Assembly (NCBI RefSeq): GCF_012927275.1
Contig: NZ_JABBGG010000008.1
Location: forward strand, 124,001 to 188,000
Reading direction: 5' to 3'
DNA length: 64,000 nt
Source: Massilia polaris
GTDB taxonomy: Bacteria > Pseudomonadota > Gammaproteobacteria > Burkholderiales > Burkholderiaceae_D
Below are positions 7,746-16,633 of this stretch, piece by piece. Positions within the stretch are counted from its first letter, which is position 1; every line of letters starts with the position of its first letter. The notes below the pieces were generated by a model. That model made no database searches, was not told the DNA's origin, and saw nothing but the letters and a program-made list of their open reading frames with translations. The translations under genes and the position numbers were made by a program.

Positions 7746-8909
7746 TTACTTGAGCTCGTCGCTCAGCAGCTTCAGGATCTTGGCGCCGGTCGGCGATGCT
7801 TCCGCCTTGCCGTCGTTGCTCTGCACCGTCACCATGCTGGTGCTGGCGCCCTGCTCGCTCTTGACCAGGATCCGGTAGCGCTGCGCTTCCTTGGCCTTGT
7901 CGTCGGAGCCGAAGCTCAGCAGTTTGCTCAGGAAACCTTGTTTGACTTCCGCGTCCGGGTCGACGTAGCGCACGAAGTACACGCCTTGCACGCGGTCGCG
8001 GTCTTCCACCGTGAAGCCGACGCGGTCAAGCGCCAGGCCGACACGGCGCCAGGCGCGGTCGAAGCCTTCGTCGACTTCGACGGCGTCGCCAACCAGCTTG
8101 GCGTGCTGCGGCGCGACCACGGCGTTCTGTACCGCGGTCTCGGCGGTTTTCATGTCATGCGTACCCGACAGCTTGGCCATCAGCTTGCCGAGGAACTGGG
8201 CTTCGAGGCCCGGGTCGTTCGGACGGCCGGTCCAGGTGGTGGTCTCCTTCTGCGAACCGACGAACACTTCTTCCATGCCGCGGTGGCTGATGTAGATCTC
8301 GGTCGAGCCGTCGGCGGCGCGCTCGAGGCGGGCGCGGAACTTGTCGCGCTCGCCGGTCGAGTACAGGGTCTTGAATACCCTGCCCAGCGTGTCGCGGATG
8401 GCTCCTTGCGGCATCTTCGCGTGGTTCTCGACCCAGTCGGTTTCCATCGTGCCGGCCGCGGTCGATTCGCTGACCACGCTAAAGCCGTTGTCGGACCAGA
8501 ACTGCATGAGCTGCGGCCACAGTTGTTCAGGGGGCTGCTTGACCACCAGCCAGCGCTGGCTGCCGATGCGTTCGACGCGCATGTCGCCGGTGTTGAGCGG
8601 TGCCACCTGCTCGCCGCTGGTCGATGCTACGCCGACAGCCGGCGTGCCGCGCTGCTGCTGGAAACCGGAGGCGGTGGCGACGCCGCGGCCGTCAGGCACG
8701 GCGTAGCGGTTGTCCTTCTGGAGCTGGGTCAGGTCCGGCGGTACGTCCAGCGGCTGGGCTTTCTTGGCGCCGCGGTAATCGACTTTGTCGGACTCGACCA
8801 TCGAGTTGATCATGCCGCAGCCGGCCAGGCTGGCCATCAGCGCGGTAAATACCAGGCCGCGGGTCGCGGTCGTCGTCAAGGCGGAGCTAGTTGTCTTGCG
8901 AGTAGTCAT
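7746..8909 (-). CDS. bamC: Outer-membrane assembly lipoprotein BamC
   Basis: BamC (NlpB) is an accessory lipoprotein of the beta-barrel assembly machine. The 387-residue protein has an unusually long basic N-region before the hydrophobic segment and lipobox LAGC (Cys at about 31). It then shows the conserved unstructured stretch DYRGAKKAQPLDVPPDLTQL typical of BamC that contacts BamD. Two helix-grip domains follow (around RWLVVKQPPEQLWPQLMQFW and DRAWRRVGLALDRVGFTVED). It is the last gene of the dapA-bamC pair, with 51 bases between them, an arrangement also known in E. coli. Confidence 0.93.
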   Translation of the reverse strand: MTTRKTTSSALTTTATRGLVFTALMASLAGCGMINSMVESDKVDYRGAKKAQPLDVPPDLTQLQKDNRYAVPDGRGVATASGFQQQRGTPAVGVASTSGEQVAPLNTGDMRVERIGSQRWLVVKQPPEQLWPQLMQFWSDNGFSVVSESTAAGTMETDWVENHAKMPQGAIRDTLGRVFKTLYSTGERDKFRARLERAADGSTEIYISHRGMEEVFVGSQKETTTWTGRPNDPGLEAQFLGKLMAKLSGTHDMKTAETAVQNAVVAPQHAKLVGDAVEVDEGFDRAWRRVGLALDRVGFTVEDRDRVQGVYFVRYVDPDAEVKQGFLSKLLSFGSDDKAKEAQRYRILVKSEQGASTSMVTVQSNDGKAEASPTGAKILKLLSDELK

Positions 8910-8960
8910 GTCGTAACTGGTTGAGAAGCTGGTGTCAGGGATGGTTCCGGCCCTTGCGGG

Positions 8961-9845
8961 TCAGGACTGTGGAAGGACGCCCGCTTCGCGCATGGCAGCG
9001 CGGACGGTGTCGTGGTAATTGTCGGCGAGCGGGACCAGCGGCAGGCGGATGCCCGCTGGCATCATGCCCATTTCCGCGAGGGCCCATTTGACGGGGACCG
9101 GGTTCGGCTCGACGAAGAGCTTCTGGTGCAGCGGCATTACTTTGTTGTTGATCTCGACGGCGCGCGCGATGTCGCCGGCCATCGCCGCGACGCACAGTTC
9201 GTGCATGGCGCGTGGGGCAACGTTGGCCGTCACCGAGATGTTGCCGGCGCCGCCGCACAGCATCAGGGCCATGGCGGTCGGGTCGTCGCCGGAATACACG
9301 GCGAACGATTTCGGCACCATGCGCAGCAGTTCGAGGCCGCGCCCGATGTTGCCGGTCGCGTCCTTGACGCCGATGATGTTCGGGATGGACGCCAGCCGCG
9401 CGATGGTCTCGTTGGACATGTCGGCGACCGTACGGCCCGGCACGTTGTAGAGGATCACCGGCAGGTCGACCGCTTCGGCGATCGCCTTGAAGTGGCGGTA
9501 CATGCCTTCCTGGGTCGGACGGTTGTAGTACGGCACCACCTGCAGGGTCGCATCGGCGCCGGCCTGCTTGGCCGCTTCGGTCAGCTTGATGGCTTCGGCG
9601 GTCGAATTGCCGCCCGCGCCCGCGATGACAGGGATGCGCCTGGCGGCGTGCTCGACCGCGATGCGGATCAGTTCGCAGTGTTCTTCGACGCTGACGGTGG
9701 CGGATTCGCCGGTGGTGCCGACGATGACGATGCTGTCCGTGCCTTCGGCGATATGCCAGTCGATCAGCTTGCGCAGGCCGGGAATATCGAGGCTGCCGTC
9801 ATCGTGCATCGGGGTGACGATTGCTACTATGCTGCCCTTGATCAT
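8961..9845 (-). CDS. dapA: 4-hydroxy-tetrahydrodipicolinate synthase
   Basis: DapA condenses pyruvate with aspartate semialdehyde, the first committed step to lysine and meso-diaminopimelate for peptidoglycan. The 294-residue protein has the TIM-barrel aldolase hallmarks: GTTGES near the N-terminus, the tyrosine pair in [19 protein letters not shown], and the Schiff-base lysine in IGVKDATG. The start at 9845 ([13 protein letters not shown]) fits the family. A further in-frame upstream start would add about 18 unrelated residues (including QHIHIHM). Confidence 0.97.
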   Translation of the reverse strand: MIKGSIVAIVTPMHDDGSLDIPGLRKLIDWHIAEGTDSIVIVGTTGESATVSVEEHCELIRIAVEHAARRIPVIAGAGGNSTAEAIKLTEAAKQAGADATLQVVPYYNRPTQEGMYRHFKAIAEAVDLPVILYNVPGRTVADMSNETIARLASIPNIIGVKDATGNIGRGLELLRMVPKSFAVYSGDDPTAMALMLCGGAGNISVTANVAPRAMHELCVAAMAGDIARAVEINNKVMPLHQKLFVEPNPVPVKWALAEMGMMPAGIRLPLVPLADNYHDTVRAAMREAGVLPQS

Positions 9846-9929
9846 ATGAATGTGAATATGCTGGTCAATAAAAGCCTGATTGTAGCGGATAGCCCGCACA
9901 ATTGGTTCATTCTTGTCTAGATTTGCCGT

Positions 9930-10502
9930 TCAAATCGGCGCTACGCCCCGCTCGAGCCGGGCGCTTGCCCATGCAAAGCCTTCCTTCGCAGCAAACAGCC
10001 GCTGCACCATCGCCGGCTTCGGGCTTTCCACATACCCGTCTTCATAGGCTATTGGCTTGAGGCCATGCGCCGCCGCTTGCATCAGCAATTCGCCATGTTC
10101 CAGCAGGAAGGCCGGGTTGGAGGGCTTGCCGAACGCTTCGTTTCCAAGCGCGAAGGTTTCGTAGATCAGCAGGCCATCGCCGCGCAGGCTGGCGGCCAGG
10201 TACCCAAACAGTGGGCGGTGCAGGTAATTGGTGACGACGATGGCGGCAAAGCGCCCCGCCTCGAACGGCCATGCCAGCGCCGGGTCTTCGAGGTCGAAGG
10301 CCATGGCCGTGATGCCCTGCCCCGCAGCCTCGGCCAATGCGACGGGGTCGCGGTCGACCGCCAGCACCGGATGGCCAAGCGCGGCGAAATGGCGCGCATG
10401 GCGTCCGCTGCCGCAGGCCAGGTCGAGCACCTCCCCTTGCGGCGCCAGCGGCGCGAAGCGCGCGACCCAGGCGGAAACGGGAGCGGCGGCGTGGCTGTTC
10501 AT
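9930..10502 (-). CDS. Class I SAM-dependent methyltransferase
   Basis: The 190-residue protein has the Rossmann SAM-binding motif VLDLACGSGRHARHFA followed by an acidic strand end, VLAVDRD. It then has FDLEDPALAWPFEAGRFAAIVVTNYLHRPLF, as in UbiE/TehB-like small methyltransferases. The C-terminal part (GLKPIAYEDGYVESPKPAMVQRL) closes the fold. The ATG overlaps the trpS stop by one base (TGATG), so it is translationally coupled to trpS. Its substrate cannot be told from the sequence; in related genomes a similar small methyltransferase often accompanies this cluster. Confidence 0.85.
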   Translation of the reverse strand: MNSHAAAPVSAWVARFAPLAPQGEVLDLACGSGRHARHFAALGHPVLAVDRDPVALAEAAGQGITAMAFDLEDPALAWPFEAGRFAAIVVTNYLHRPLFGYLAASLRGDGLLIYETFALGNEAFGKPSNPAFLLEHGELLMQAAAHGLKPIAYEDGYVESPKPAMVQRLFAAKEGFAWASARLERGVAPI

Positions 10503-11704
10503 CAGGTATACGACAGGCCCATCGCTTCGCGCACGTCGCGCATGGTTTCCTGCGCCAGTTTGCGGGCGGCGTCGCAGCCGTCGGCGACGATGGCGCGCAC
10601 CAGCGACGGATCGTCCAGGTACTGCTGGGCGCGCTCGTGCATCGGTTCCTGTTCCTGGATGATCGCGTCGATGACAGGCTGCTTGCATTCGAGGCAGCCG
10701 ATGCCGGCCGTGGTGCAGCCCTTGACCACCCAGTCGCGCGTCGCTTCCGCGGAATAGACTTCGTGCAATTGCCACACCGGACATTTGCGCGGGTCGCCGG
10801 GATCCGTGCGGCGGATGCGCGCCGGGTCGGTCGGCATGGTGCGGATTTTCTTGACCACCGAGTCCTTGTCTTCCCGCAGCGCGATCGCGTTGCCGTAGCT
10901 CTTGGACATCTTGCGGCCGTCCAGGCCTGGCAGGCGCGAGGCGACCGTCAGCTTGGCGTGCGGTTCCACCAAAATCAGCTTGCGGCTGCCTTCCAGGTAA
11001 CCGAACAGGCGTTCGCGGTCGATCATCGACAGGCTCTGGGCGTCGTTCAGCATGGCCTGGGCCTGCTCAAGCGCATCATCCTTGCCCTCCTGCTGGTATT
11101 CGGTGCGCAGTTCCATGTACAGGCGGGCGCGCTTGGCGCCGAGTTTCTTGACCGCCTCCATCGCCTTTTCTTCGAAGCCGCGTTCCTTGCCGTACAGGTG
11201 GTTAAAGCGGCGCGCGATCTCGCGCATCATTTCGATGTGCGGCACCTGGTCGTCACCGACCGGCACCTCGGTCGCGCGGTAGATCAGCACGTCGGCCGCC
11301 TGCAGCAGCGGATAGCCGAGGAAGCCGTAGGTGGCGAGGTCGCGGCTGGCAAGGTTCTCGATCTGGTCCTTGTAGGTCGGCACCCGTTCGAGCCAGCCGA
11401 GCGGCGTCGCCATCGACAGCAGCAGGTGCAGCTCGGCGTGTTCCGGTACCCGCGACTGGATGAACAGCGTCGCCTGCGACGGGTCCACACCGGCCGCCAG
11501 CCAGTCGATCACCATGTCCCAGGTACTGCGCTCGATGATGCCCGGGTCGTCGTAATGGGTGGTCAGCGCGTGCCAGTCGGCCACGAAGAACAGGCAGGGC
11601 TGTTCGGACTGCATCTTGATCCAGTTCTTGAGCGCACCATGAAAGTGGCCAAGGTGCATCGACCCAGTGGGACGCATGCCGGAAACAACGCGGCCGGGAT
11701 ACAT
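10502..11704 (-). CDS. trpS: Tryptophanyl-tRNA synthetase
   Basis: TrpS charges tRNA-Trp and is a class I synthetase. The 400 residues include the HIGH-type motif in GSMHLGHFHGALKNW and the KMSKS loop in LPGLDGRKMSKSYGNAI. Between them is the Trp pocket region (YPLLQAADVLIYRATEVPVGDDQ). It is about 65 residues longer than the E. coli enzyme because of inserted sequence after the Rossmann fold, as in other Burkholderiales enzymes. It starts four bases after the M50 protease gene ends. Confidence 0.97.
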   Translation of the reverse strand: MYPGRVVSGMRPTGSMHLGHFHGALKNWIKMQSEQPCLFFVADWHALTTHYDDPGIIERSTWDMVIDWLAAGVDPSQATLFIQSRVPEHAELHLLLSMATPLGWLERVPTYKDQIENLASRDLATYGFLGYPLLQAADVLIYRATEVPVGDDQVPHIEMMREIARRFNHLYGKERGFEEKAMEAVKKLGAKRARLYMELRTEYQQEGKDDALEQAQAMLNDAQSLSMIDRERLFGYLEGSRKLILVEPHAKLTVASRLPGLDGRKMSKSYGNAIALREDKDSVVKKIRTMPTDPARIRRTDPGDPRKCPVWQLHEVYSAEATRDWVVKGCTTAGIGCLECKQPVIDAIIQEQEPMHERAQQYLDDPSLVRAIVADGCDAARKLAQETMRDVREAMGLSYT

Positions 11705-11708
11705 GGGG

Positions 11709-12362
11709 TTAGCCCAGGAGAAGCCGGAAAGGCGCGACGAACAGGTTCAGCAATGTGCCCGTCAGCGCACCCATCGGCACGAACCAGTAATCCAGCAACC
11801 TGAACATCAGCAGGCCAATCACGATGAAGAAGCCGTAAGGCTCGATGCGCGCGTATTGAAAGGCAAGCTTGTGCGGGAGGATGCTGGTCATGATGCGGCC
11901 ACCGTCGAGCGGCGGAAGCGGCAGCATGTTGAACACGAACATCAGGATATTGACCAACACACCGGCCTGGGCCACTTTGTAGGGATACGCTTCGCCAACG
12001 CCGGAGGCTACCATCAGCAGCGCAAAGAGCGACCAGCCAAAGGCCATGATGAAATTCGCCAGCGGACCGGCAAAGGCCACCCATGCCATCTGCTTTTTCG
12101 GGTTGCGCAGCTTGCCGAAATCGATAGGCACCGGCTTGGCGTAGCCAAATACGAACGGGGTGAAGATATACATCAGCACCGGCAGCGCGATGGTGCCGAT
12201 CGGGTCGATGTGGCGCAGCGGATTCATGCTCATGCGTCCGGCGGCGTGGGCGGTATTGTCGCCGAAATACTTTGCAGCATAGGCGTGGGCCGCTTCGTGC
12301 AAGGTGATGGCGAAGATCACCGGAATTGCGTAGACGGCGATCGCCTGGATAATTTCATTCAT
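11709..12362 (-). CDS. Site-2-protease-like membrane metalloprotease (M50 family)
   Basis: This 217-residue integral membrane protein has about five to six hydrophobic segments. The zinc motif HEAAH is at about residues 22-26, with the third ligand region NMLPLPPLDGGR near 150. It belongs to the compact Rv0359-type/FtsH-independent M50 branch that lacks a PDZ domain. Its substrates are unknown. It sits between yciO and trpS in one minus-strand run, a conserved context in betaproteobacteria. Confidence 0.9.
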   Translation of the reverse strand: MNEIIQAIAVYAIPVIFAITLHEAAHAYAAKYFGDNTAHAAGRMSMNPLRHIDPIGTIALPVLMYIFTPFVFGYAKPVPIDFGKLRNPKKQMAWVAFAGPLANFIMAFGWSLFALLMVASGVGEAYPYKVAQAGVLVNILMFVFNMLPLPPLDGGRIMTSILPHKLAFQYARIEPYGFFIVIGLLMFRLLDYWFVPMGALTGTLLNLFVAPFRLLLG

Positions 12363-12430
12363 AGGGTGGATTCTAACAGAGCGTGGCGGCGCGGCCGCCG
12401 GGCGGTGAATGGAGGTTGGGCGAGCCCTTG

Positions 12431-13054
12431 TTACACGCCGAACAGGGCGGGATTGCCGCGTCCGTGGCGCAACAGCACAGGTTCGGACCCGGTCAGGTCG
12501 ATGACGGTGGTCGGCTCGAGCGAGCAGGCGCCGCCGTCGATAATCAGGTCGAGCTGCTTCTCAATGCGGTCGCGGATGGTTTCGGCATCGTTCAGCACTT
12601 CGCCGTCGTCCGGCAGGATCAGTGTAGTGCTGATCAGCGGCTGGCCCAGTTCTTCCAGCAGCGCGCTGGCGATGGCGTTTTCCGGCACGCGCAGGCCGAT
12701 GGTCTTGCGCGACGGATGCGACAGGCGGCGCGGCACGGCGCGGGTCGCTTCAAGGATCACCGTGAACGGGCCCGGCGTGGTCGCCTTCAGCAGGCGGAAC
12801 TGTTTGTTGTCCACGCGCGCGTACTCGGCGATCTCGGACAGGTCGCGGCACAGCAAGGTCAGGTGATGCTTCTCATCGATGCCGCGGATGCGGCGCAATT
12901 TTTCCACAGCAGCCTTGTCATCCAGATGGCACACCAGCGCATAGCTGGAGTCGGTCGGGAGCGCGACCACGCCCCCGCCGTGGAGAATCTGCGCAGCCTG
13001 CTTGATCAGGCGAAGCTGCGGATTTTCCGGGTGGATCTGGAAAAATTGACTCAT
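12431..13054 (-). CDS. yciO: YciO/YrdC/Sua5-family protein
   Basis: The 207-residue protein has the YrdC fold: GGVVALPTDSSYAL near the N-terminus, HHLTLLCRDLSEIAEYA, then the ATP/carbamoyl site TPGPFTVILEATRAVPRR and IGLRVPEN. TsaC/Sua5 relatives make threonylcarbamoyl-AMP for t6A in tRNA. The SSYAL variant of the motif and the gene context (next to an rnm-like gene) fit the YciO branch, whose physiological role is less clear. It is 17 bases from htpX and probably in the same transcript. Confidence 0.9.
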   Translation of the reverse strand: MSQFFQIHPENPQLRLIKQAAQILHGGGVVALPTDSSYALVCHLDDKAAVEKLRRIRGIDEKHHLTLLCRDLSEIAEYARVDNKQFRLLKATTPGPFTVILEATRAVPRRLSHPSRKTIGLRVPENAIASALLEELGQPLISTTLILPDDGEVLNDAETIRDRIEKQLDLIIDGGACSLEPTTVIDLTGSEPVLLRHGRGNPALFGV

Positions 13055-13071
13055 AGAGGCGCGGCTGTCGC

Positions 13072-13950
13072 TTAACGCAGTTGCGACAGGGCCGCGATAC
13101 GCTGCTCCATCGGTGGATGGGTCGAGAACAGCGCGCCCCAGCCGCCGCCGCCGCCGGAGATACCGGAAGCCGCCATCGAAGTCGGCAACGCGCCGGGCTG
13201 CAGCCCGCCGAGGCGGGCCAGTGCGTGCTGCATCGGCACGGGCGAACCCATCAGCTTAGCCGAACCGGCATCGGCGCGGAATTCACGCTGGCGCGAGAAC
13301 CAGGCCACGATGATCGACGCCAGCAGGCCGAAGATGATTTCGCAGATAAACACCGTGACCATGTAGCCGATGCCAGGGCCGCGGTCGGAGTCGCCCTTGA
13401 GCAGGACCTTGTCGACGAAGTAGCCGACCACGCGCGCCAGGAACACGACGAAGGTGTTGACCACGCCCTGGATCAGGGTCAGCGTGACCATGTCGCCGTT
13501 GGCGATGTGGGCAACCTCGTGGCCCAGCACGGCTTCGACTTCGTCACGGTTCATGCTTTGCAGCAGGCCGGTGGAGACGGCGACCAGCGCCGAGTTCTTG
13601 AAGGCGCCGGTGGCGAACGCGTTCGGCTCGCCGTCGTACACGGCAACTTCAGGCATGCCGATGCCGGCACGCTCGGACAACTGGCGCACGGTGGCGACCA
13701 GCCACTGTTCGGTCGAGTTGGCTGGCGTTTCGATGACGCGCGCGCCGGTCGACCACTTGGCCATCGGCTTACTGATCAACAAGGAGAAGATCGATCCGGT
13801 GAAGCCCACCACTGCCGAAAACACCAGCAGTTCGCCGACGTTAATGCCCGCTGCGCTCACGCCGCGACCAATGCCGAGGATATTCAGCACCAGGGACAGC
13901 ACCAGCATCACAGCAAGGTTGGTGGCGATAAATAGAACAATGCGCTTCAT
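13072..13950 (-). CDS. htpX: Heat-shock membrane protease HtpX
   Basis: HtpX is an inner-membrane zinc metalloprotease that helps degrade damaged membrane proteins together with FtsH. The 292-residue protein has two N-terminal membrane segments ([20 protein letters not shown] and a second near [18 protein letters not shown]). The active site is HEVAH (in [15 protein letters not shown]), followed by two more hydrophobic segments. The third zinc ligand region is in [13 protein letters not shown], and the C-terminus has the [13 protein letters not shown] motif. Length and motifs are all standard. Confidence 0.97.
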   Translation of the reverse strand: MKRIVLFIATNLAVMLVLSLVLNILGIGRGVSAAGINVGELLVFSAVVGFTGSIFSLLISKPMAKWSTGARVIETPANSTEQWLVATVRQLSERAGIGMPEVAVYDGEPNAFATGAFKNSALVAVSTGLLQSMNRDEVEAVLGHEVAHIANGDMVTLTLIQGVVNTFVVFLARVVGYFVDKVLLKGDSDRGPGIGYMVTVFICEIIFGLLASIIVAWFSRQREFRADAGSAKLMGSPVPMQHALARLGGLQPGALPTSMAASGISGGGGGWGALFSTHPPMEQRIAALSQLR

Positions 13951-14105
13951 GGAAAGCCTCCCGGCTTAAAGTGTGGTTGACAGGTCGATAAGATAAGGGT
14001 GCTCAGGGGAAAATTCAAGTCGGGATACTTAACTGGGGCTTAAGGCTGAAATCGGCGGGTGGTGAAGCAGGGGTTTCGAATTGCATGCGACTCGCCTGCG
14101 AAACG

Positions 14106-14127
14106 GTATCCGCCTGCAAGCGGATAC
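14106..14127 (-). repeat. Hairpin downstream of the PHP gene
   Basis: GTATCCGC (14106-14113) and GCGGATAC (14120-14127) form a perfect 8-bp stem with a six-base loop, 23 bases past the PHP-gene stop. There is no T-tract, so termination is uncertain. Confidence 0.45.
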
Positions 14128-14150
14128 TCCTTGGCGAAGCGGGCTTGACC

Positions 14151-14984
14151 TCAGAACCAATCGTGCCAAACCGGCGTCACGTTGCCCGGCAATGGCGGCA
14201 ACTGCGCAAATTCGACCCGGTTCTCGCCCGGCGCATGGAAATCGGTTCCCCGTGAAGCCAGGAAGCCGTAGCGGCGAGCCAACTCGGCATATTGTGGATA
14301 CTGGTCCGGCGTATGGCTTCCGGTAACCACCTCGATCGCCGTGCCGCCGAGCTGCTTGAACTCATCGAACAACACGCCCTGCGCGGTCACGCTGATCTTG
14401 TAGCGCCCCGGATGCGCAATCACCGCGACCCCGCCAGCGGCCTTGATCCAGCCAACCGCCTGTTCCAGGCTGGCCCAGCGATGCGGCACATAGCCCGGCT
14501 TGCCTTCAGTCAGGTATTTACGAAACACATCCGGCGTGTTGTTGGCGACGCCGCATTCGACCAGGAAGCGCGCGAAGTGCGTGCGCGACATCAGGTCAGG
14601 ATTGCCCACATATTTCAGCGCGCCTTCATACGCGCCGGGGATGCCGGCACGCTCGAGCTGCGCGGCAATCTCGCGTCCGCGCGCATCGCGCCCGCTGCGC
14701 GTTTCGGCAAGCCCCTGCGCCAGCGTCTGGTTCTGCTCATCAATCTGCAAGCCGACAATATGGACGGTCGAATTTGCCCAGGTAATCGAGATTTCCACGC
14801 CAGCGACAAACCGCATGCCGAACTCGTGCGCGGCTGCGCGCGCCCGTGCGATGCCGCCCACCTCATCGTGGTCGGTCAGCGCCCACACGTCGACCCCGGA
14901 GCCGTGCGCGTACTTCGCCACGGCTTCCGGCGCGAGCACGCCGTCGGATACATTGGAATGGCAATGAAGATCTACTGTCTGCAT
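14151..14984 (-). CDS. rnm: PHP-domain phosphoesterase, RNase AM (TrpH/YciV) family
   Basis: The 277-residue PHP protein begins VDLHCHSNVSDG, with the metal ligands of the first PHP motif, and continues ALTDHDEVGG, FVAGVEISITW, VIAHPGRY and finally SRGTDFHAPGE, giving the full trinuclear ligand set. The E. coli relative YciV is reported as RNase AM, a 5'-3' exonuclease that trims the 5' ends of rRNAs, and also releases nucleoside 3',5'-bisphosphate phosphate. E. coli keeps yciV next to yciO, and here yciO lies only one gene away, which supports the assignment. Confidence 0.88.
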   Translation of the reverse strand: MQTVDLHCHSNVSDGVLAPEAVAKYAHGSGVDVWALTDHDEVGGIARARAAAHEFGMRFVAGVEISITWANSTVHIVGLQIDEQNQTLAQGLAETRSGRDARGREIAAQLERAGIPGAYEGALKYVGNPDLMSRTHFARFLVECGVANNTPDVFRKYLTEGKPGYVPHRWASLEQAVGWIKAAGGVAVIAHPGRYKISVTAQGVLFDEFKQLGGTAIEVVTGSHTPDQYPQYAELARRYGFLASRGTDFHAPGENRVEFAQLPPLPGNVTPVWHDWF

Positions 14985-15078
14985 ACTGAAAACAAGCCTC
15001 GGATCAGGAACATGGTCGCGAAGGCTTCATTGTACGCCGACTGAGGAAGTTGCCTCGCGGCGAGGAGCAAACAGCGGC

Positions 15079-15960
15079 TCATTCGCGCGTGACAAAGTCC
15101 TCGATCATGCGCGCCAGCAGCTCGGGCTGGTCATGGTGCAGCATGTGGCCCGCGTCCGGCATCATGTGCGCCGTCACGTTGGCCAGGTGCGACAGGCGGC
15201 GGTCGACTTCAATGCGCGCCTGTTCCTTCGGCCCCATCCACTGCCACATATTGGTGTCCTCGGCCTCCACCCACATCACCGGCGCGGTGATTGCGCGCGA
15301 GCAGGCCAGCACTTCCTCGACGTGGTATAGCAAGGGGCTCGGCTTCTTGTGCTGCGGATCGCCCAGGATTTCCCACTCGCCCGCCGCATTTGGCGCCGAC
15401 CAGTGCTGCGACAGGAAATCGGCGCGCTCGTCCTTCAGGCGCGGATTGGTCTTCTGCAGGCGCGCCGCCACGGCCTGGCGGCTCGGATAGGACTTCAATA
15501 CCGGCGGCTCGCGCAATTCATCGAGCCACTTCGCATAGCGCTTCGGCGAATCCTCCGGTTTGGTGGCCGGCAGGCCGAAGCCTTCGAGGTTGATCAGCCG
15601 GCGCACCCGGCCTGGCCGCACGCCCGCGTAGACATTGACGACGTTGCCGCCCATGCTGTGGCCGAGCAGGTTGACCGCTTCGCCCGGCGCAAAATGGTCG
15701 AGGATCGCATCGAGGTCGGCCACGTAGTCGGCGAACCAGTAGGTATCGGACTGCGTGCGCTCCGACTGGCCGAAACCGCGCCAGTCCGGCGCGATCACAT
15801 GCCAGTCCTGCTGCAGGCAGTCGACCACGAACTGGAACGAGGCCGACACATCCATCCAGCCGTGCACCATGAAAATTTTCGGCGCCCCTTCCCTGCCCCA
15901 GTGGCGGGTATGGCTGCGCAGGCCGCGGATCGACAGGAATTCGGAACGGGATGGTTTCAT
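15079..15960 (-). CDS. Alpha/beta-hydrolase
   Basis: The 293-residue soluble hydrolase has an oxyanion-hole HGWMD, the strand DWRGFGQSER, and the nucleophile elbow GHSMGGNVV. The catalytic acid is probably in MWVEAEDTN, and the His is in PDAGHMLHHDQPE. It has no signal peptide. The family includes esterases and epoxide hydrolase-like enzymes; the substrate is unknown. It is divergent from the gamma carbonic anhydrase gene, with about 145 bases between the two starts. Confidence 0.88.
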   Translation of the reverse strand: MKPSRSEFLSIRGLRSHTRHWGREGAPKIFMVHGWMDVSASFQFVVDCLQQDWHVIAPDWRGFGQSERTQSDTYWFADYVADLDAILDHFAPGEAVNLLGHSMGGNVVNVYAGVRPGRVRRLINLEGFGLPATKPEDSPKRYAKWLDELREPPVLKSYPSRQAVAARLQKTNPRLKDERADFLSQHWSAPNAAGEWEILGDPQHKKPSPLLYHVEEVLACSRAITAPVMWVEAEDTNMWQWMGPKEQARIEVDRRLSHLANVTAHMMPDAGHMLHHDQPELLARMIEDFVTRE

Positions 15961-16105
15961 GCTTGCCTCGGAATAAAAGTACGACCGTTCGAATTATACG
16001 CTGCTGTTGATTTTCCGGCTGGCGGCCCCATTTGCTCGCATTCAGCCGGCAAAGCGGGCTCCGGGCGTAAAATAGCGCCATCCCAACGTTTCCACTAAGA
16101 CTACT

Positions 16106-16630
16106 ATGGCCATCTTCCAGCTGGGCGAGCACGCTCCCGAGATCGACGCATCGGCTTTCGTCGCAGAGTCCGCCAACCTGATCGGCAAGGTCACCCTCGA
16201 AGCCAACGCGTCGGTGTGGTTCGGCGTGACGATCCGCGGCGACAACGAACGCATCACCATCGGCGAAGACAGCAATGTCCAGGAGGGCACGGTCATGCAC
16301 ACCGACATGGGCTACCCGCTCGACATCGGCAAGGGTGTCACCATCGGCCATCAGGCGATGCTGCACGGCTGCACCGTGGGCGACGGCTCGCTGATCGGCA
16401 TACAGGCCGTGATCCTGAACGGCGCGAAGATCGGCAAGGGCTGCCTGGTCGGCGCCGGCGCCCTGGTCACCGAAGGCAAGGAATTCCCGGACTACTCGCT
16501 GATTATCGGCGCCCCGGCCAAAGCGGTGCGCACGCTCGGCGAAGAAGACGTCGCCCGCCTGAAAGCCAGCGCCGCCAGCTATGTGAAGCGCGGCCAGCTG
16601 TTCAAGGCTGAACTCAAAAGAATCGGATAA
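16106..16630 (+). CDS. Gamma-carbonic-anhydrase-like hexapeptide protein
   Basis: The 174-residue left-handed beta-helix protein (YrdA/PaaY-like) has repeated hexapeptides such as [36 protein letters not shown]. It has three His of the metal-site type, in [17 protein letters not shown] and related positions. It lacks the extra domains of the archaeal Cam enzyme, so catalysis of CO2 hydration is possible but not shown. It lies directly upstream of hslO with three bases between them, and the two probably share a transcript. Confidence 0.92.
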   Translation: MAIFQLGEHAPEIDASAFVAESANLIGKVTLEANASVWFGVTIRGDNERITIGEDSNVQEGTVMHTDMGYPLDIGKGVTIGHQAMLHGCTVGDGSLIGIQAVILNGAKIGKGCLVGAGALVTEGKEFPDYSLIIGAPAKAVRTLGEEDVARLKASAASYVKRGQLFKAELKRIG

Positions 16631-16633
16631 GAC

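Noticed and set aside
7391-7878. Short open frames across the GC-rich palindromic repeats before bamC
   Set aside because: They consist of repeat-encoded Gly/Pro/Arg strings, have no ribosome site and partly overlap bamC.
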